A stretch of 64,000 bases of DNA, taken from NCBI GenBank assembly GCA_024811115.1, contig JAKOGH010000859.1, positions 30,562 through 94,561 of the forward strand, read 5' to 3'. The DNA comes from Terana coerulea. Taxonomy: Eukaryota; Basidiomycota; Agaricomycetes; Polyporales; Phanerochaetaceae. Every line of letters starts with the position of its first letter. The stretch's first letter is position 1. The position numbers and the translations under genes are program-made. The notes beneath the pieces are model-generated. The model was given only the letters and a program-made list of their open reading frames with translations, was not told the origin of the DNA and searched no databases. Positions 12,354 to 24,631 of this stretch are shown here, in pieces.

Positions 12354-14310
12354 CTAAGCGTCGGCCTTCCGGCTTATTCTCACCTTCATTTGCTTCGGCT
12401 CATGCTGGAAACGCTCTATGGTCTCCATGATCGGATTCTCGAGCTCAACATCATACCGCAGAAGGAAGGTGGAAAGCGCCATAAGCATTTCCATGTTCAC
12501 AATGCTATGAGTGGGTCAACGTGAGTGGCCCGGTGCAAGCACAGGACGAGATGTGGTTGAAGCTTACTGTTTGCCAAGCTGCAGTTGCGTCCAGAACAAA
12601 CCCGCACATATACGAGAATCAGTACAGCTACTGGGAGAACAGAGGAGTGGATGAGCTTACGCATGTACGTGGGCCAGCGCCGAAGGTCAAGTTGTACTTC
12701 TTTAGTTGCTCAGGGTTCTGGAACCACCGCTCGGGACGGAAGGTGTACGGGTCGCCCCAGTACTCCTCGTCATGCTGGAGGCTCCAAGCAGGAACGGAGA
12801 GCTCCACCTGCGAACGCCGGCATTTCGTCAGATGAACTTCTGGGCTGCCATAGTGGGTCATCTCTAATGCTTACGCCTTCAGGATAGGGACGTCCTAGGA
12901 GGACAATACCTCCTTTGGGGACCATGCGAGGTAAGCCCATTGCGTTCGTACCGTGGTACCTGAGTCTGTGAGACACAATAATCAGCCGGTGGCGTACATA
13001 AATGGTAAGGTTTACTGCGCATACCCTTCCGTAATTGTGGCTTGGAGGTACGGTAGCTTCTTCAAGTGTTCGTGCGTGGGGATTTGTCCATCTCCGAATT
13101 CATCAGTGAGCTCCTTCATCAACCTCTTGTAGACGTGCTCGTTATTGCGCAGGAGATGGAGGATGGCAGCGGTGGAGGCGGCTGCTGTATGAGATCCTGC
13201 AATCCTGTGACAACGGGGTAAGAATGCATACTAATGAGGGATGCGCGTGACTTGCAAAATTGAAACGGCTTCCGCCGTCAATTCGGTGATTTGCCTCTCA
13301 TCAAGTCTGCCTGCCTCCTTCATGCGGGCTTCGATGAGCTTGTTGAGCAGGTCATCCCGCTTCGCGTTCGTCTGGATCCGCTTCTCGACACGCTCGCGCG
13401 CGATGAGCATGATGCCCCGCGCGGACTTGCGGCCACGGACGAAGAAGGGGTCCGGAACGTATTTCGCCCATGCATGCAGCCACGGAACGGTCCCGACGAC
13501 GGCGGCGAGGTGTTCCCGCTAGAGGACAGTTTCGGCGTAAGCAGCGTCCGCGAGGATATACTGGTGAAACAACACACGTTATCCACTACATGCACAGCGT
13601 GCTCCGCGTATATTGACCCTTCCGGTGTTCTGACCTCAACCCAGTCCGTGCCCTGCGAGAAGTAAGTATGATACGTGCTTGGCAGTGGTTAGAACGTACG
13701 CTACTAAGGAACCCAATCTTCTCCCCAAAGGCAAGGTCGCTGATGATGTCCCACGCGAGGTAGTTGAACCATTTCATCATGTCGAGGAACTTCCCGTTCC
13801 CTGCCATGCCGTCAAGCTTGTCGACAAATTCTTCGACAACGTCCTGGACGAACGGCGCAAGGGTGTGCAGCGAGCGCACTGAGAACGCGTGCGAGGCGAG
13901 GCGCCGCTTGCGGGTGTGGTCCGCGCGGTTGGTGGTCGAGAAGACGGAGGGCGTGCCGGCGACGAAGGCGTCGTAGAAGTGGGACTTCGGGAGCGCCGCC
14001 TCGCCGTGCCCGTACACGAAGGGCACCGCGCCTGCGTCGCAGATGGAGATGTGGTTCCGAGATATGCGAACGATCCGTCCGTATCGCTGCGAGACAAGTT
14101 ACGCATGCGTACCTCTTATGAAGGAAAGGTGCGTACCTGGTGGGCCTTGTGAACGGCATCAAACCGCCGTCCACGACGAGCATGGTAAAAAAGCCAGAAG
14201 GGAGTCCAACGAGCAAGGAATGGACCGGGTATGTCTCGCAAGGGATCTTTGCGATCCCACAGGACAAGGGTAGACACTACAGCGACAAAGACTGCTATGT
14301 AGCCCAGCAT
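12354..14310 (-). CDS. Cytochrome P450 monooxygenase, CYP53-like
   Basis: Membrane-anchored haem monooxygenase. The gene is intact across nine exons, roughly 450-470 residues. The N-terminal anchor is MLGYIAVFVAVVSTLVLW, followed by the proline hinge IPGPFLARWTPFW. The E-x-x-R motif is in ATITEGLRYHGTNAMGLPR. The PERW region is TFRPERWFQNPEQLKKYN. The haem Cys lies in LTFGAGPRTCLGKH, and the C-terminus is FQHEPKQMKVRISRKADA. The mid region DWVEVRTPEGSIYAEHAV and VPWLHAWAKYVPDPFF resemble benzoate 4-monooxygenases (CYP53) and related fungal P450s. The I helix reads IAGSHTAAAS, with His where Asp/Glu is usual (codon at 13189-13191). Intron 13205-13255 uses a GC-AG donor (GCAAGT). The gene sits between two monocarboxylate-type permeases, consistent with metabolism of an organic or aromatic acid; that is inference. 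Confidence 0.87.
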
Positions 14311-16281
14311 TGCGGCGAATTTACTGGGGGAAGGGGAAATCGGAGCTCTCGTTGAGCTTGACTCAAAGGGGTGCTACCTACCGTATTTTATAGGGAACTT
14401 GGGCTCTAATGCGACCCCCACCTTCTTCTCAAAATCAAACGTTGGGTGCACGTTTGGAGCGCAAGTGAACACTTGGTGTTTGGTCGGATTCGTAGGTTTG
14501 AGCGATTCTTCCATGTCTTCGCCTGATGCCGCCGCGTATCACGGATTGCCAGACAGTTGACAGATGGTACCGAGTGGTTATCGTGGTGATTGTGTATCAA
14601 ACGACGCAGTCTCGCCGTAGGTCTGACCGGAATTTCTCGCTGCGGCTCGGCTCCGCTGCGGCCTCTGCGGTAAGTATGGTACTCAAACCCACGAAGATTT
14701 CGCGGCGCAGTTTAACAGGAGAAGGCATGGTCAGGCTTGGGCGCCTTTGGTGCACTGTAGACGGACATCCCTTGCATATCCGATGTTCTGTCCACCGTCC
14801 CAAAGGCAGTCAATGAGATGGCGGAGCAGCGGAAATAGACGGTCGACGTAATAAGTCGTGTCACCTGGTGCTGTAATTTCCGCTTGACGAAAAAGATCGC
14901 AGTTAGCCTTGCTACATTACAGCATTCTTGAAGCGGGGCCTCGTGATAGAGAGTTGATTGCTGATGTAGTAATGAGATTGTAACGTTGAAGGATAGTGTC
15001 GGAATTGCGATGCTCACCTCAGAGCCTGTCATCATGACCGATTGTTTTGTATAGCCAAGCGAGCGAGCATCAGTAGTCTCAAGTTAATCCATAAGCTGCA
15101 TTCTACTGCTTTCAATATTATCTTATAACACGACATTGTCACTGGAGGCGGCGTTGTTCTTCTTGTGGCTCAGCGGACACGGGAGGCTTCAGGCCATGAT
15201 GTAGTCGCAGCTGCAAGATCTAGCGTATTCAAGAACTTAATATGTGGTCAACGTGCGTACATGTGGACTGATGCGCGCCCTCGCCCTCCCTTGTGACTTG
15301 AACGCACCTAATCATTGGCATTGCACTCAGGTCCTTCACGCCACCGGGCTCGCTGGTTACCCCGAGGGTCCGAGGCAAGCTTCTTGGACTCTCACAAGGC
15401 TGAGTTGTCACAAATTTTGCGATGTATATAGACCTAGGCAATGTACATTATTCGTGATAAAGGTAGTGAGAGGGATAACAACTCTACGAGATTTCCCAGA
15501 AGTCGGAAGCCTTCAGCTCCGGTGTAAATCTACAGTGCTATCAGGGCGTACAGCCCTGAGTTTGAAGCTTGAGCTTGTCGGTCCTCAGGCCACCCTAAAA
15601 GCAAATATCGACGTGAGGTACAATCACCACGTATCGCGCCTTACGGCCTTAAGAATGAAGACATGTCGACAGTTCATTCAACCTTCGATGATAAGCGAAG
15701 GTTTGGCCATGAGGTTGCTCTGAGGTTGCTTGTAGGTGTCAGCTTTAACGTTGTCGCAGGACGGGTCCATCCAGCTGGGATAAGTAAGTAAGTCTAGAAT
15801 TGAGCAGGGAACAGGGCTCACGAACTAGCTGAAAGTACTCTTTGTGTTCGCTGAGTACACTGGCGGGGCTCAAAAGGGTGTTCTGGCCCCCTCGGAGCTT
15901 GAAAGAGCTGGCGCTTAGAGCTACTCCGCCAGGCGTCACTCAAAGCGAACTTTGCAATTGGAAAGTTGCCAATTGAAAGCTCACGCATTGGCCCCGAACT
16001 GGCCCCGAATCATGAACGTCGCACGTGCGAACTCCGACATGACTGGGCTGCAATGCAACTGTTGTCTTCGTACAATCGGCGAGCTTCTCCTCTAACCGCC
16101 GGTATAAGGTCATACGAGCAGTGGATTCCGACTCTGCCCAGTCATGGTCTTCTCTTCTGACGGTACGCTGTCGCTGAATTCCCCTCAGTACCTACATTTG
16201 AGCTCATCGGCGTCTTTACCAACCTCAGCTGAACGGCTTCATCAACTACTCCACTGCCACCATCCTTAGGAGCTCGGTTGG
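14311..16281. other. Divergent region between P450 and second MFS permease
   Basis: About 1.97 kb without a supported gene. The longest open frame (near 15244-15723) has no start context, introns or family resemblance. The last 150 bases resemble the upstream region of the first permease. Confidence 0.5.
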
Positions 16282-18204
16282 ATGGCTTTTCGTAGAGAAG
16301 ACACGATTGTCAGCGAGCTTGACGAAGATGCAAAGCCCATCGGTCGTCAGAGGCACGAATACTCCGAGAAAAATGACACAGAGAGCGGGTCCTCCAACTC
16401 TACGCCTGTGAGGACGCAGGGAGCATGCGAGGAAGGCAGCTCCGCCGAGGACGACTTTCCGGACGGCGGCTTTAGGGCGTGGCTGGTCCTTGCGGGGGTG
16501 CGTCGTTCACCGCCTGCAGCGCTACTACACGCAAACAACTCGCTAAATTCGTTCGTTACTCGTCAGGCTTCGCTCGGCGCCTTCTCCACATTTGGCCTCG
16601 TCAACGCTTGGGGAGTGAGTGCACGTTAATTGCTGATATTTCTATGTACAGGCTCACACCTAGCATAGGTCTTTCAAGCGTACTACGAGCAGACGCTCCT
16701 GAAAGATACCTCTCCATCATCGATGTACGTCCCTTTCTGATGCCTAATCGAACATTGCCAAATGAAATTGCAGCGCTTGGATAGGGTCACTCCAATATGC
16801 CCTGGTCTTCTTACCCGGTCTGATCACTGGCCGCTGGTTCGACCTGGGACTGCTCAGAGTCCCCCTCGCCATCGCAAGCGCCTTCCTGATCGCCGCTACA
16901 TTTCTCGTTGGCCAATGTACAGAATACTGGCAGTTCTTGCTCTGTCAAGGATTTGCAGCCGGTGCAAGTCACATGTCTTTTAGTGAGCGGCGTCGCGCTG
17001 ACTCCGTCTTGTGGTAGCTGGGGCGCCGGTGTAGTCTTCGGGCCATCGCTGGGCGTAATCGCACACTGGTTCAAGAGGCGAAAGGGCCTGGCGCTTGGAG
17101 TGTTTGCCGTCGGCTCAAGTTGCGGTGGCACTGTATTCCCAATCGCAGCTCGCCGACTTATTCCGGAGGTTGGGTGAGTGAACACCCGAGATTGGGTTTG
17201 GTTGAGATTCCACTGAATGGCTATCAGCTTCCCATGGACCATGCGGATTATCGGCTTCATTCTTCTCGCGACGCTCGTGGTCACGAACCTGACACTCGCC
17301 CGCCGGCTTCCCCCCAAAGAGGCGTCAGGACCGTTCTTCAACCCCAAGGCGTTCAAGAATGCCGCGTATTCAGTCTTCTGCGCGGCGGGTTTCGTCGCAT
17401 TTCTAGGCCTTTACACGGTCAGTCACCAGCCCACGTGGGTGTACTGCGGCGCGCTAATGCTCAGTGATGTACCGAAACAGCTCTTGACATACATTGATGC
17501 CAGCGCCTCGTTCTCTGGCATCGACGAAAACTTTGCTTTCTATCTCGTGTCCATCGCCAATGCGGCTTCGATAGCAGGCAGGCTCTCGGGCGGCATGCTT
17601 GCGGACCGATATGGTGAGTCGCATCCGCGATCGCATTCTCTATTCGCGCAATTTTGACCATCTCAACTAGGCGCGATGAACGTCATAGTGCCAGCGACAC
17701 TCGTCGCGGGCATTCTGACGTACGTTTGGCCGTTTGTTACCTCCAAAGGTGGCTATGTCGCAATCGGCGTGTTCTATGGGTGCGTGCTTGCGCATCTCAC
17801 TTTCTATCCTCCGGTTTGATAGTGCGGCAGGATCTCGTCGGGAGTGTTTATATCTATTCTTGCGGCGCCCTTGATGAGCATGGGCGAGACACACGACGTC
17901 GGCGTCCGCCTGGGCATGTTCTTTACGATCGTGGCTTTTGGGGCTCTTGCTGGACCACCCATTTCGGGGGCTATCAACGAAGCGTCAAATGGATACAAAG
18001 CTGTGGGGTACTACGCTGGTGAGTCCTCAGCACTTTTACGATTGTATGTTGAATATACCTGTTTGCTCAGGCTCAACGGTGGTGATTTCCGTGGCTCTGC
18101 TTGTCGTCGTGCGCCAGCTCATATTGCGGCGGCTGTGGGGAAGATTTGATTATGTCTGCAGACAGTGTCGCTTAAAATGCTTCCAGTCCTCGCTAGAAGC
18201 TTAA
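16282..18204 (+). CDS. MFS monocarboxylate-permease-like transporter, copy 2
   Basis: Paralogue of the gene at 9652 with the same exon plan and most of the same sequence. It starts MAFRREDTIVSELDEDAK, has the signature DGGFRAWLVLAGASLGAFST, then WGVFQAYYEQTLLKDTSPSS, FGPSLGVIAHWFKRRKGLAL, RRLPPKEASGPFFN, GRLSGGMLADRYG and SMGETHDVGVRLGMFFT. The frame is intact throughout, unlike copy 1. Near the end, LILRRLWGRF is followed by a few extra codons to a TAA at 18202-18204, where copy 1 stops at once. The N-terminal tails differ most, while membrane segments are nearly identical, as expected after a fairly recent duplication. Differences such as FDMGLF (copy 1) against FDLGLL (copy 2) may reflect altered substrate range, but this cannot be judged from sequence alone. 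Confidence 0.87.
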
Positions 18205-19147
18205 CCCCAAACATACACAATTTGCATCCACCCTCCTCATATCGACGGAGTACGAGATACCGTTGCAACTATCTTAGATCTTATGCGCTCACGTAAGTTT
18301 AAGCTTAGGCTCCGTATACTCTCATCTGCTCTGCGTATCTGTTTACGTCGCACAGTATTATATCGTCGGCTCGAACTGTCCTTCCGGACACGGCATGTTT
18401 AACCGGCGCTACAGGATGTGGCGCGCTAACTCCTTCGGGAACGTACGCCTCCCGACATTGTCTGTCTATATATTGATAAGCCCAATTCAGCCTCTCAGCG
18501 TGTGGGGATTTGGAACTGCCTCATTACTGCTGCGTATTCTTCATTTTTATCCCCCGTTTCAGCCTCCTGACAGAGGTTCTAATGACAGAAAGATTCATAC
18601 AACTCGGCGCGGTCAGCTCCTCGTGTTGACGCCGGCGTCGTTGGGCGCTAGAAGCTCTCGGTTATTTATCAGCGAGTCTATTGCGGAGTCTAGCCACTGC
18701 GCCGCCAAATGTTTACAAGGGATGGCTAGCATTTGCCAGTGTGAGTGCTTCCTGAGTGGTTGAAAGACCAAGGCACTGAAACATATAATTGTGCGGTAGA
18801 GTATGCCTCCAGCCTCGTACTGCATACATTCCGCATGAAAGGCCGTAACGATAGGATACTTATTGCGAACAAGATTCACGGAGGAAACTTGTCCCCATAA
18901 ACGATCGAACATCACCCCTGGCGTGCTTCGTGGCGTTGTCGTGGCGTCGGACGGAAGCGAGCGCGGTACCGACCCCCGTATGACTCGCTGTGACTCTTGG
19001 GACATGCCGAGCACGGATCAACACGCCAAAGCCGCGAACTGTCCTCTAAGAAAGGCAAGTCAAACCTTCATGGCACTTCACATAAAGCGTTGAGCAGTGT
19101 ACGTATGCTCTACCATACACCAAACTTCCACCAAAAAACTCATAACA
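18205..19147. other. Intergenic between two MFS genes
   Basis: About 940 bases. Nothing recognisable on either strand beyond short open frames; it presumably contains the 3' flank of the permease and the promoter of the DHA1 gene. Confidence 0.5.
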
Positions 19148-21243
19148 TGGCCAACGCAAGGACTCAATCTGACAATGCCGAAAATACCATCTCGAGCGAG
19201 CCACAGAAGGGGCTGACATTAGGGCATATCATGGGGGACAACATAGCTCCTGTGGAGGAAAGGCGCAACGGTGAGTCCGAGGATTAATAGGTGACGCCGG
19301 TGCTAACTCACATACTTTAACGCAGAGGTAGCTATCGAGAGCATCGCGAGCAACCAGCCAGCACCCCGTGCGACCGTTCAGTATATATTCATCCAAGGAA
19401 AAGTGGGCTATAGTGACCATCGTATCCGTCGGTGGGATGTTTAGGTAAGTACTAAGTCAAGGGGTCCTATCACATCGCACTGACCAAAGCTACTATTACA
19501 CCCCAGCCCGCTCACAGCCAACATCTACTTTCCGGCCATACCGACGATCTCTGCCGCTTTCAACAAGCCCGTCGAGCTCATCAACCTCACGGTAACCATG
19601 TACATGGTCTTCCAAGGGATATGTACGTGGTAGTAGCCCCTCAGGCTCGCCGCACGCTCCAGCTCATCTTCTCTCTGCAGCACCCATGTTCTGGGGAACG
19701 CTTGCCGACCGCTATGGTAGACGCCCCATGTTCATGGGCTGCATGGTTGTGCTGGCGTTGGCGTGTGTGGGCCTCGCGCTGTGCCCGACAGATGCGTACT
19801 GGCTGCTCATGCTTCTGCGCTGTCTCCAAGCCGCTGGATCTGCGAGCACAATCGCCCTCGGCGCCGGAGTCATCGCAGATATAGCTACGCGTGCGGAGCG
19901 TGGTGGCTTTTTCGGGCTGTATGGCATAGGCCCTATGGTGAGCACATAGATCTCCTACCCGACAGCGGATTGACTGCCCTCATTGTAGGTTGGCCCTTGC
20001 CTTGGGCCGGTGGTGGGAGGAGCGTTGGCTGACGGATTGGGATGGCGGTGAGAATAGAATAAATCTCAAAGTATCTATGAGAGTGCTCACACCGCTGTCA
20101 GATCCATTTTTTGGTTTTTGTGCATCTGTGCTGGCGTCTCCGCTGTCATCATGCTGCTGTGCGTTACAATGCCGCTCAATATGCTAGGGTATCTGAACAT
20201 GCCTTTGTCGTTAGCATTCTGCCAGAAACCCTCCGTGTCCTGGTTGGCGACGGCAGCGTTATACCCCGTCAGATTTACCGTCCACTCCTGCCTATCATTG
20301 GTCGCAAGAAGGTCAGGGACGATGTGCAGAATTTCGACACCCTGGCGCCTAAACCGCCTCTACGAAACCCTCTTCGACTTTTCTTGTATCCGGACGTCAC
20401 CATCCTGCTGTTCTTCAATGGCATAATCTGCGCGGTCTACTACGGAATTACCGCGTCCATTTCTTCTCTCTTCAGTCAGGCTTATCCGTTCCTTTCTGAA
20501 ACGGATATCGGGCTGTGTTTCCTCGCCATCGGAGGCGGGATGCTCGGTGGAAGCTGGGTGACGGGCAGGGTCCTTGACAAAGAATACAGGAGGGTCCAAC
20601 GAGCCTATGAGGATAGGATGGTCAATGGCTCCGAGCAAGGAGCGGCGACAGCTCACGAAGGCACAAAGGATGACGACTTCCCGATCGAATACGCCAGGTA
20701 CCGCATAGTGCCAATCTACTTCGTGGTCTTTGTCGCCGCCTGTGCTGGCTATGGATGGTGTGTGCAGCGTCAAGTGAACTTGGCTGGTCCCCTGGTCTTG
20801 CAAATCATCAGTACGTCCGTAGAGATGCATTCAAAGCTGGTAACTAACACATTCTCTAGTCGGGTATGCAGCCATTGCGATTATGAACACCTCTCAGACC
20901 TTGATTGTGGATCTGCTTCCTACCGGAGGGTCGTCTATCACTGCATGCGTGAGTCTCTCATCTCCAGTTCAAAAGAAGCTCCGGTCACATAATTTATCTG
21001 TAGAACAATCTCGTTCGGAACAGCCTGTCAGCAGTCTGCGTGTCAGTTATCGACCTGATACTCCAGGCTATTGGTATCGGGTGGACATACGTTCTTTTGG
21101 CAGGGATATGCGTGGCGGTCTCGCCAAGCATGTTTGTCATTCTACGCTTTGGTCCGAAATGGCGAGTGGAGCGGGCTAGGGCTGCTGAGGCTAGTACGTT
21201 GGGATCGGCCGGCGCTGCTCAGTCGGCTGTAAAGGCTGGATAG
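19148..21243 (+). CDS. MFS drug/H+ antiporter, DHA1 type
   Basis: Predicted 12-segment proton-coupled efflux pump of the plasma membrane. The cytosolic N-terminus starts MANARTQSDNAENTISSEP. Segment 1 reads KWAIVTIVSVGGMFSPLTAN, followed by YFPAIPTISAAFNKP. The DHA1 motif A is GTLADRYGRRPMFMGCMV. The antiporter motif C is VGPCLGPVVGGALADGLGWR. The central loop contains LPETLRVLVGDGSVIPRQIY. The C-terminal half includes GGGMLGGSWVTGRVLDKEYR and IGIGWTYVLLAGICVAVSPS. About eight introns, all GT-AG, join the exons; the one at about 20159-20211 must be removed to restore LILPETLRV. One extra C in the run 19364-19367 breaks the frame before FSIYSSKEKW and is probably an error. The substrate is unknown; similar pumps export toxins, azoles or metabolites. 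It lies downstream of the P450-permease group but may be independent. Confidence 0.85.
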
Positions 21244-21703
21244 CCAGCAACTGTCTTATGGCTGCGCCTTCCAATATTCCATACAATGTTCATTTGCGCT
21301 GTACGACGATAGTGCTTGATTCCCGCGGAATGGTAATCCGGTCCACGGAATTCTCCATCCGCACAGTCGGATACCTGGCGATATTATATTAATGCTGGCC
21401 GTCAAGCTCCATGATACGATTTAACGTGCCTGCTCATACAACACACTACTATACAACACACTACTTACCAGCACATTTTGGAATATATTACTCTTCCCCT
21501 TTGTAGGAAATGTGGCGGGCATGGCCAGCGTCGGCTTTCAACTTCTCGATGGCCTCGAGCCGCCGCTTACCACATCGGGCGTCTCCGAACGCGGAACCGA
21601 CATCGGTGTCAATGACACTCATGCAACACTTTTCTACTTAAACGTACTCAATCCCCCGCTTCTCGCCTTATCCATACCGCCACTTCTTCAGACCCCAGTC
21701 AAG
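21244..21703. other. Intergenic upstream of Hel2
   Basis: About 460 bases. A short tandem repetition of ACAACACACTACT lies near 21440-21470. No gene is evident; this is the presumed promoter and 5' UTR of the next gene. Confidence 0.45.
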
Positions 21704-24275
21704 ATGGCTACTCAAGTTGCTACTCAAACCAATACCCGCGGAACTGGTCAGCGAGGCCGGAGGGGCAACCGCGGACGGGGCGGGAACCGAGGCGGAGGGC
21801 GTGGGGGAAACCTGCTCCTACGAGAGGCCAGAGCGAAGGCGGAGCCGTTGCTGAAGACGACACCCCTCAGGCCTCCGAAGAGGCCGCCTCTACCGAGCTG
21901 CCCGCCGCCGTGGATAAAGTGGCCATTGATCAAGTAGAGAGCGACGAAGCCGTTTGCTGGATCTGCGCGGAACCCGTGAAATACTACGCTTTGGCCGAGT
22001 GTGGACATCGCACATGTCATGTCTGCGCCCTCCGGCTGCGTGCATTGTACAAGAAACTGGAGTGTACATTCTGCAAGGTTAGCGGTTATCGGATGATTTT
22101 GCGCTCATAAACTCACATATATTTAGGAGCCACAAACGACAGTGGTGTTTACGCAATCTCCCCGATGCGCCATGGTCGACGTACCAGCCCCAAGAGCTGT
22201 CATTCAAGGATACAAAGCTCAACATTTCTTTTGAGACGCAGGAGATGATGGAGGAAAGCTTGGTTTTATTACGATTCAACTGTCCGGACTCTACCTGTGA
22301 TTACATTGGCAACGGCTGGAGCGATCTTAAACTGCACACTCGAGCGACTCATGGAAAAGTGCTATGGTCAGTTCGTATTCAAACAATAATTTGAATCTCA
22401 CTTATGGTTGACCCCACACAGCGACCTTTGCATACGCTTCAAAAAGATATTCGCTCACGAACACATCCTCTACCATCCCAACCACCTTCCCAACCATTTA
22501 CCATCGCTTACAAGAGGGCATCGTCAACATGTCCCGAAAGACAAAGTTGAAGGCGGTGTCCATCCTCTCTGTGAATTCTGCCGCGAATGCTACTTCGGAG
22601 ACGACGAGCTGTTCAAGCATATGCGGGAGAAGCACGAGGAGTGTTTCATTTGTAAACGGAACGATGTCAAGGACCAATAGTGAGTACATTCTCCAAAGCG
22701 TCTCTGCGATTTGCTTAACGCTATTCCAGCTTCAGGAACGGAGAAGCACTGGTAAGTTCTACGCCCGTGGGATGATGAGCTTTGAGTGACGATGAAGCAG
22801 GCTGAACACTATCGGCATGCCCACTATCCCTGCACACACGCAGCATGCCTCCCGCAGAAGTTCATCGTCTTTGGCTCCGAGATGGACCTCCGAGCGCACA
22901 TGGTAGAAGCCCACGGTTCCGACATGACTGCCCAAGACAAGCGGATGGTCAGACGGATCCAAGCCGACTTTGAGTTCGAGGAGGTCGGCGCGGGCGGCAG
23001 AAGAGGGCGGCGCGATCGAGGCGACCGCGAGCGCGAGAGAGAACCACCACCTCACATCACCGCCGCCGACGGGTCCTCGCGGCCGAACACCGCAGGGGCC
23101 AACCGAAGGGCGGCGTTTGGAGGCAATCTCACTTCTGAGAGTGGGCCGTCGGGGGCTCCAAGTGGTGGTGCTGGTCGGGTCGCAAGCCGACGGCAAAGCC
23201 CTTCGCCCGATGCTGATCCTGTAGCTGCAGAGTGAGTGCCCTGCTAATTGCTAGGCGGAAGCCGTTAACTTTGTGGAATGAACAGGCGGTATAACGCGTT
23301 CATTGCTCGCGTCAGCTCGATTGCGCCAAACCCTGCAGGTGGCACCAACGCTGTGAAAGCCGCTGTACGCTCATACCGAACCAACGAATCCACCGCGCGC
23401 GACTTGATATCCACCATATGGAACATCTCCGACCGCAATCTTGAAGGTACTGCCGGAGCTATCAACGCCTTGGTAGACTATTTGGAGGAAGAGGATAAGA
23501 AGAAGGACTTGTTGCAGGCGTGGAATGGATTCAAAATAGAGGTGCGAGTAACTCCTCGTGATCGGGGATGTTTTTCTGACTTTCTCCTCCAGCAACGCAA
23601 CCAGTTCCCCGACCTAGTCCCGTCCGGGACAGGTTCTGAATATGCTGGAATTACCGGGGGACGGCTGCTCAACGCGAAGCAAACCACCGCCGTGCGCTCG
23701 TCTGGACAGTCATCTGGGCAAGTCCTGGATCGAGTCGCAAGAGCGGCGGCGTCTTCGTCTACGCGACCCTCTGCATCGGGCCCAAGTTCTAGAGTCGCAC
23801 CCACTGTAGATCGTTTCCCTCCCCTTGCAGCGGGAGCCCCAGGACCGGCGCAAAGAAACCAAGGACAACGCAGCACTCCGTGGGCATCCTCCCAAGCCGC
23901 TGCTGCAGCTTCAGCTCCAGCCGCCCCTGCTCAAGTCATACGAGGTCCTGTGTCCGTACCAGGTCCAACTGCGCGTACCGGCAAGGCGCCACCGCCCATG
24001 ACGTCGAAAGCGGCCTTCCCAGAACTCCCGACAGCGGCGAACACCCGCGTACCAAGAGCTGCGGTCGGCGGAAACCAGTCTTTGAGGAATATCCTGGGGA
24101 CGTCTGCCCCACCTACTGCCGCGTGGGACGCTGGGAAGAGCGGGGTGGAAGTGGAACGGCTACGCCAGCTGATGCGGAAGCTCCGCAGGTGGAAAGCAAC
24201 AATACTGCCAAAGGGAAGAAGGGCAAGGGCAAGCAGAAACAGACGTTGTTCACCTTGGGTTCTTTCCCGACCTGA
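21704..24275 (+). CDS. hel2: E3 ubiquitin ligase Hel2/ZNF598 of ribosome quality control
   Basis: RING ligase that senses collided ribosomes and ubiquitinates 40S proteins to start ribosome-associated quality control. It starts MATQVATQTNTRGTGQRGRR with a Gly/Arg-rich tail. The RING is CWICAEPVKYYALAECGH, RTCHVCALRLRAL, LECTFCKEP. A series of C2H2-type fingers follows: CPDSTCDYIGNGWSDLKLH, CEFCRECYFGDDELFKHM, CFICKRND and HYPCTHAACLPQKFIVFG. Then come a charged linker, a helical region (RYNAFIARVSSIAPNPAGG) and the family C-terminus KQKQTLFTLGSFPT. Several short introns are present, such as the one that begins GTTAGC at 22078. Three single-base breaks occur in homopolymers: a missing G at 21803-21807, an extra C at 22160-22163 and a missing G at 24142-24145. 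The conserved end downstream of the last break shows the gene is functional and the breaks are likely errors. Confidence 0.9.
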
Positions 24276-24631
24276 GCAGCGCAGACGGTAGCTAAAGTTG
24301 AGATGACAATCTGTAGATCTTGTAGGCAAACAAGTAATAGTGCATCCCTTGAGACGTCTAGAGAAGACAAGCTTGTAGCATTACCACATAGCGTACTATG
24401 GTTCGCACTACTCCTGCCATGGCAATATAACCAGCGAGCCTTCAAAGCTTCATATTTGCTCAGGATAGTGAAGAGACTCGTGAAGGAGAGTAGACAAGTA
24501 GAGGTTGTGAAGCCGGATGGGACCAGCGGTGTCGCGAGTCGTATGAAGGCAGGAGCTAGAAGACTCAGTGAAAGCGAGTGGTCATCAAAGCCGTACTACA
24601 CACCTTGACCTCCCAGCAGACGTGGCCCCAG
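24276..24631. other. Intergenic between convergent Hel2 and mL54
   Basis: About 355 bases of shared 3' flank. No gene or repeat is seen. Confidence 0.5.

Noticed and set aside
12354..14310. P450 as a pseudogene, since open frames look fragmented
   Set aside because: With eight introns, one of them GC-AG, the whole protein reads through without a stop or frame break.
15244..15723. A 159-codon open reading frame between P450 and permease
   Set aside because: No plausible domains, no splice sites and composition like the surrounding non-coding DNA.
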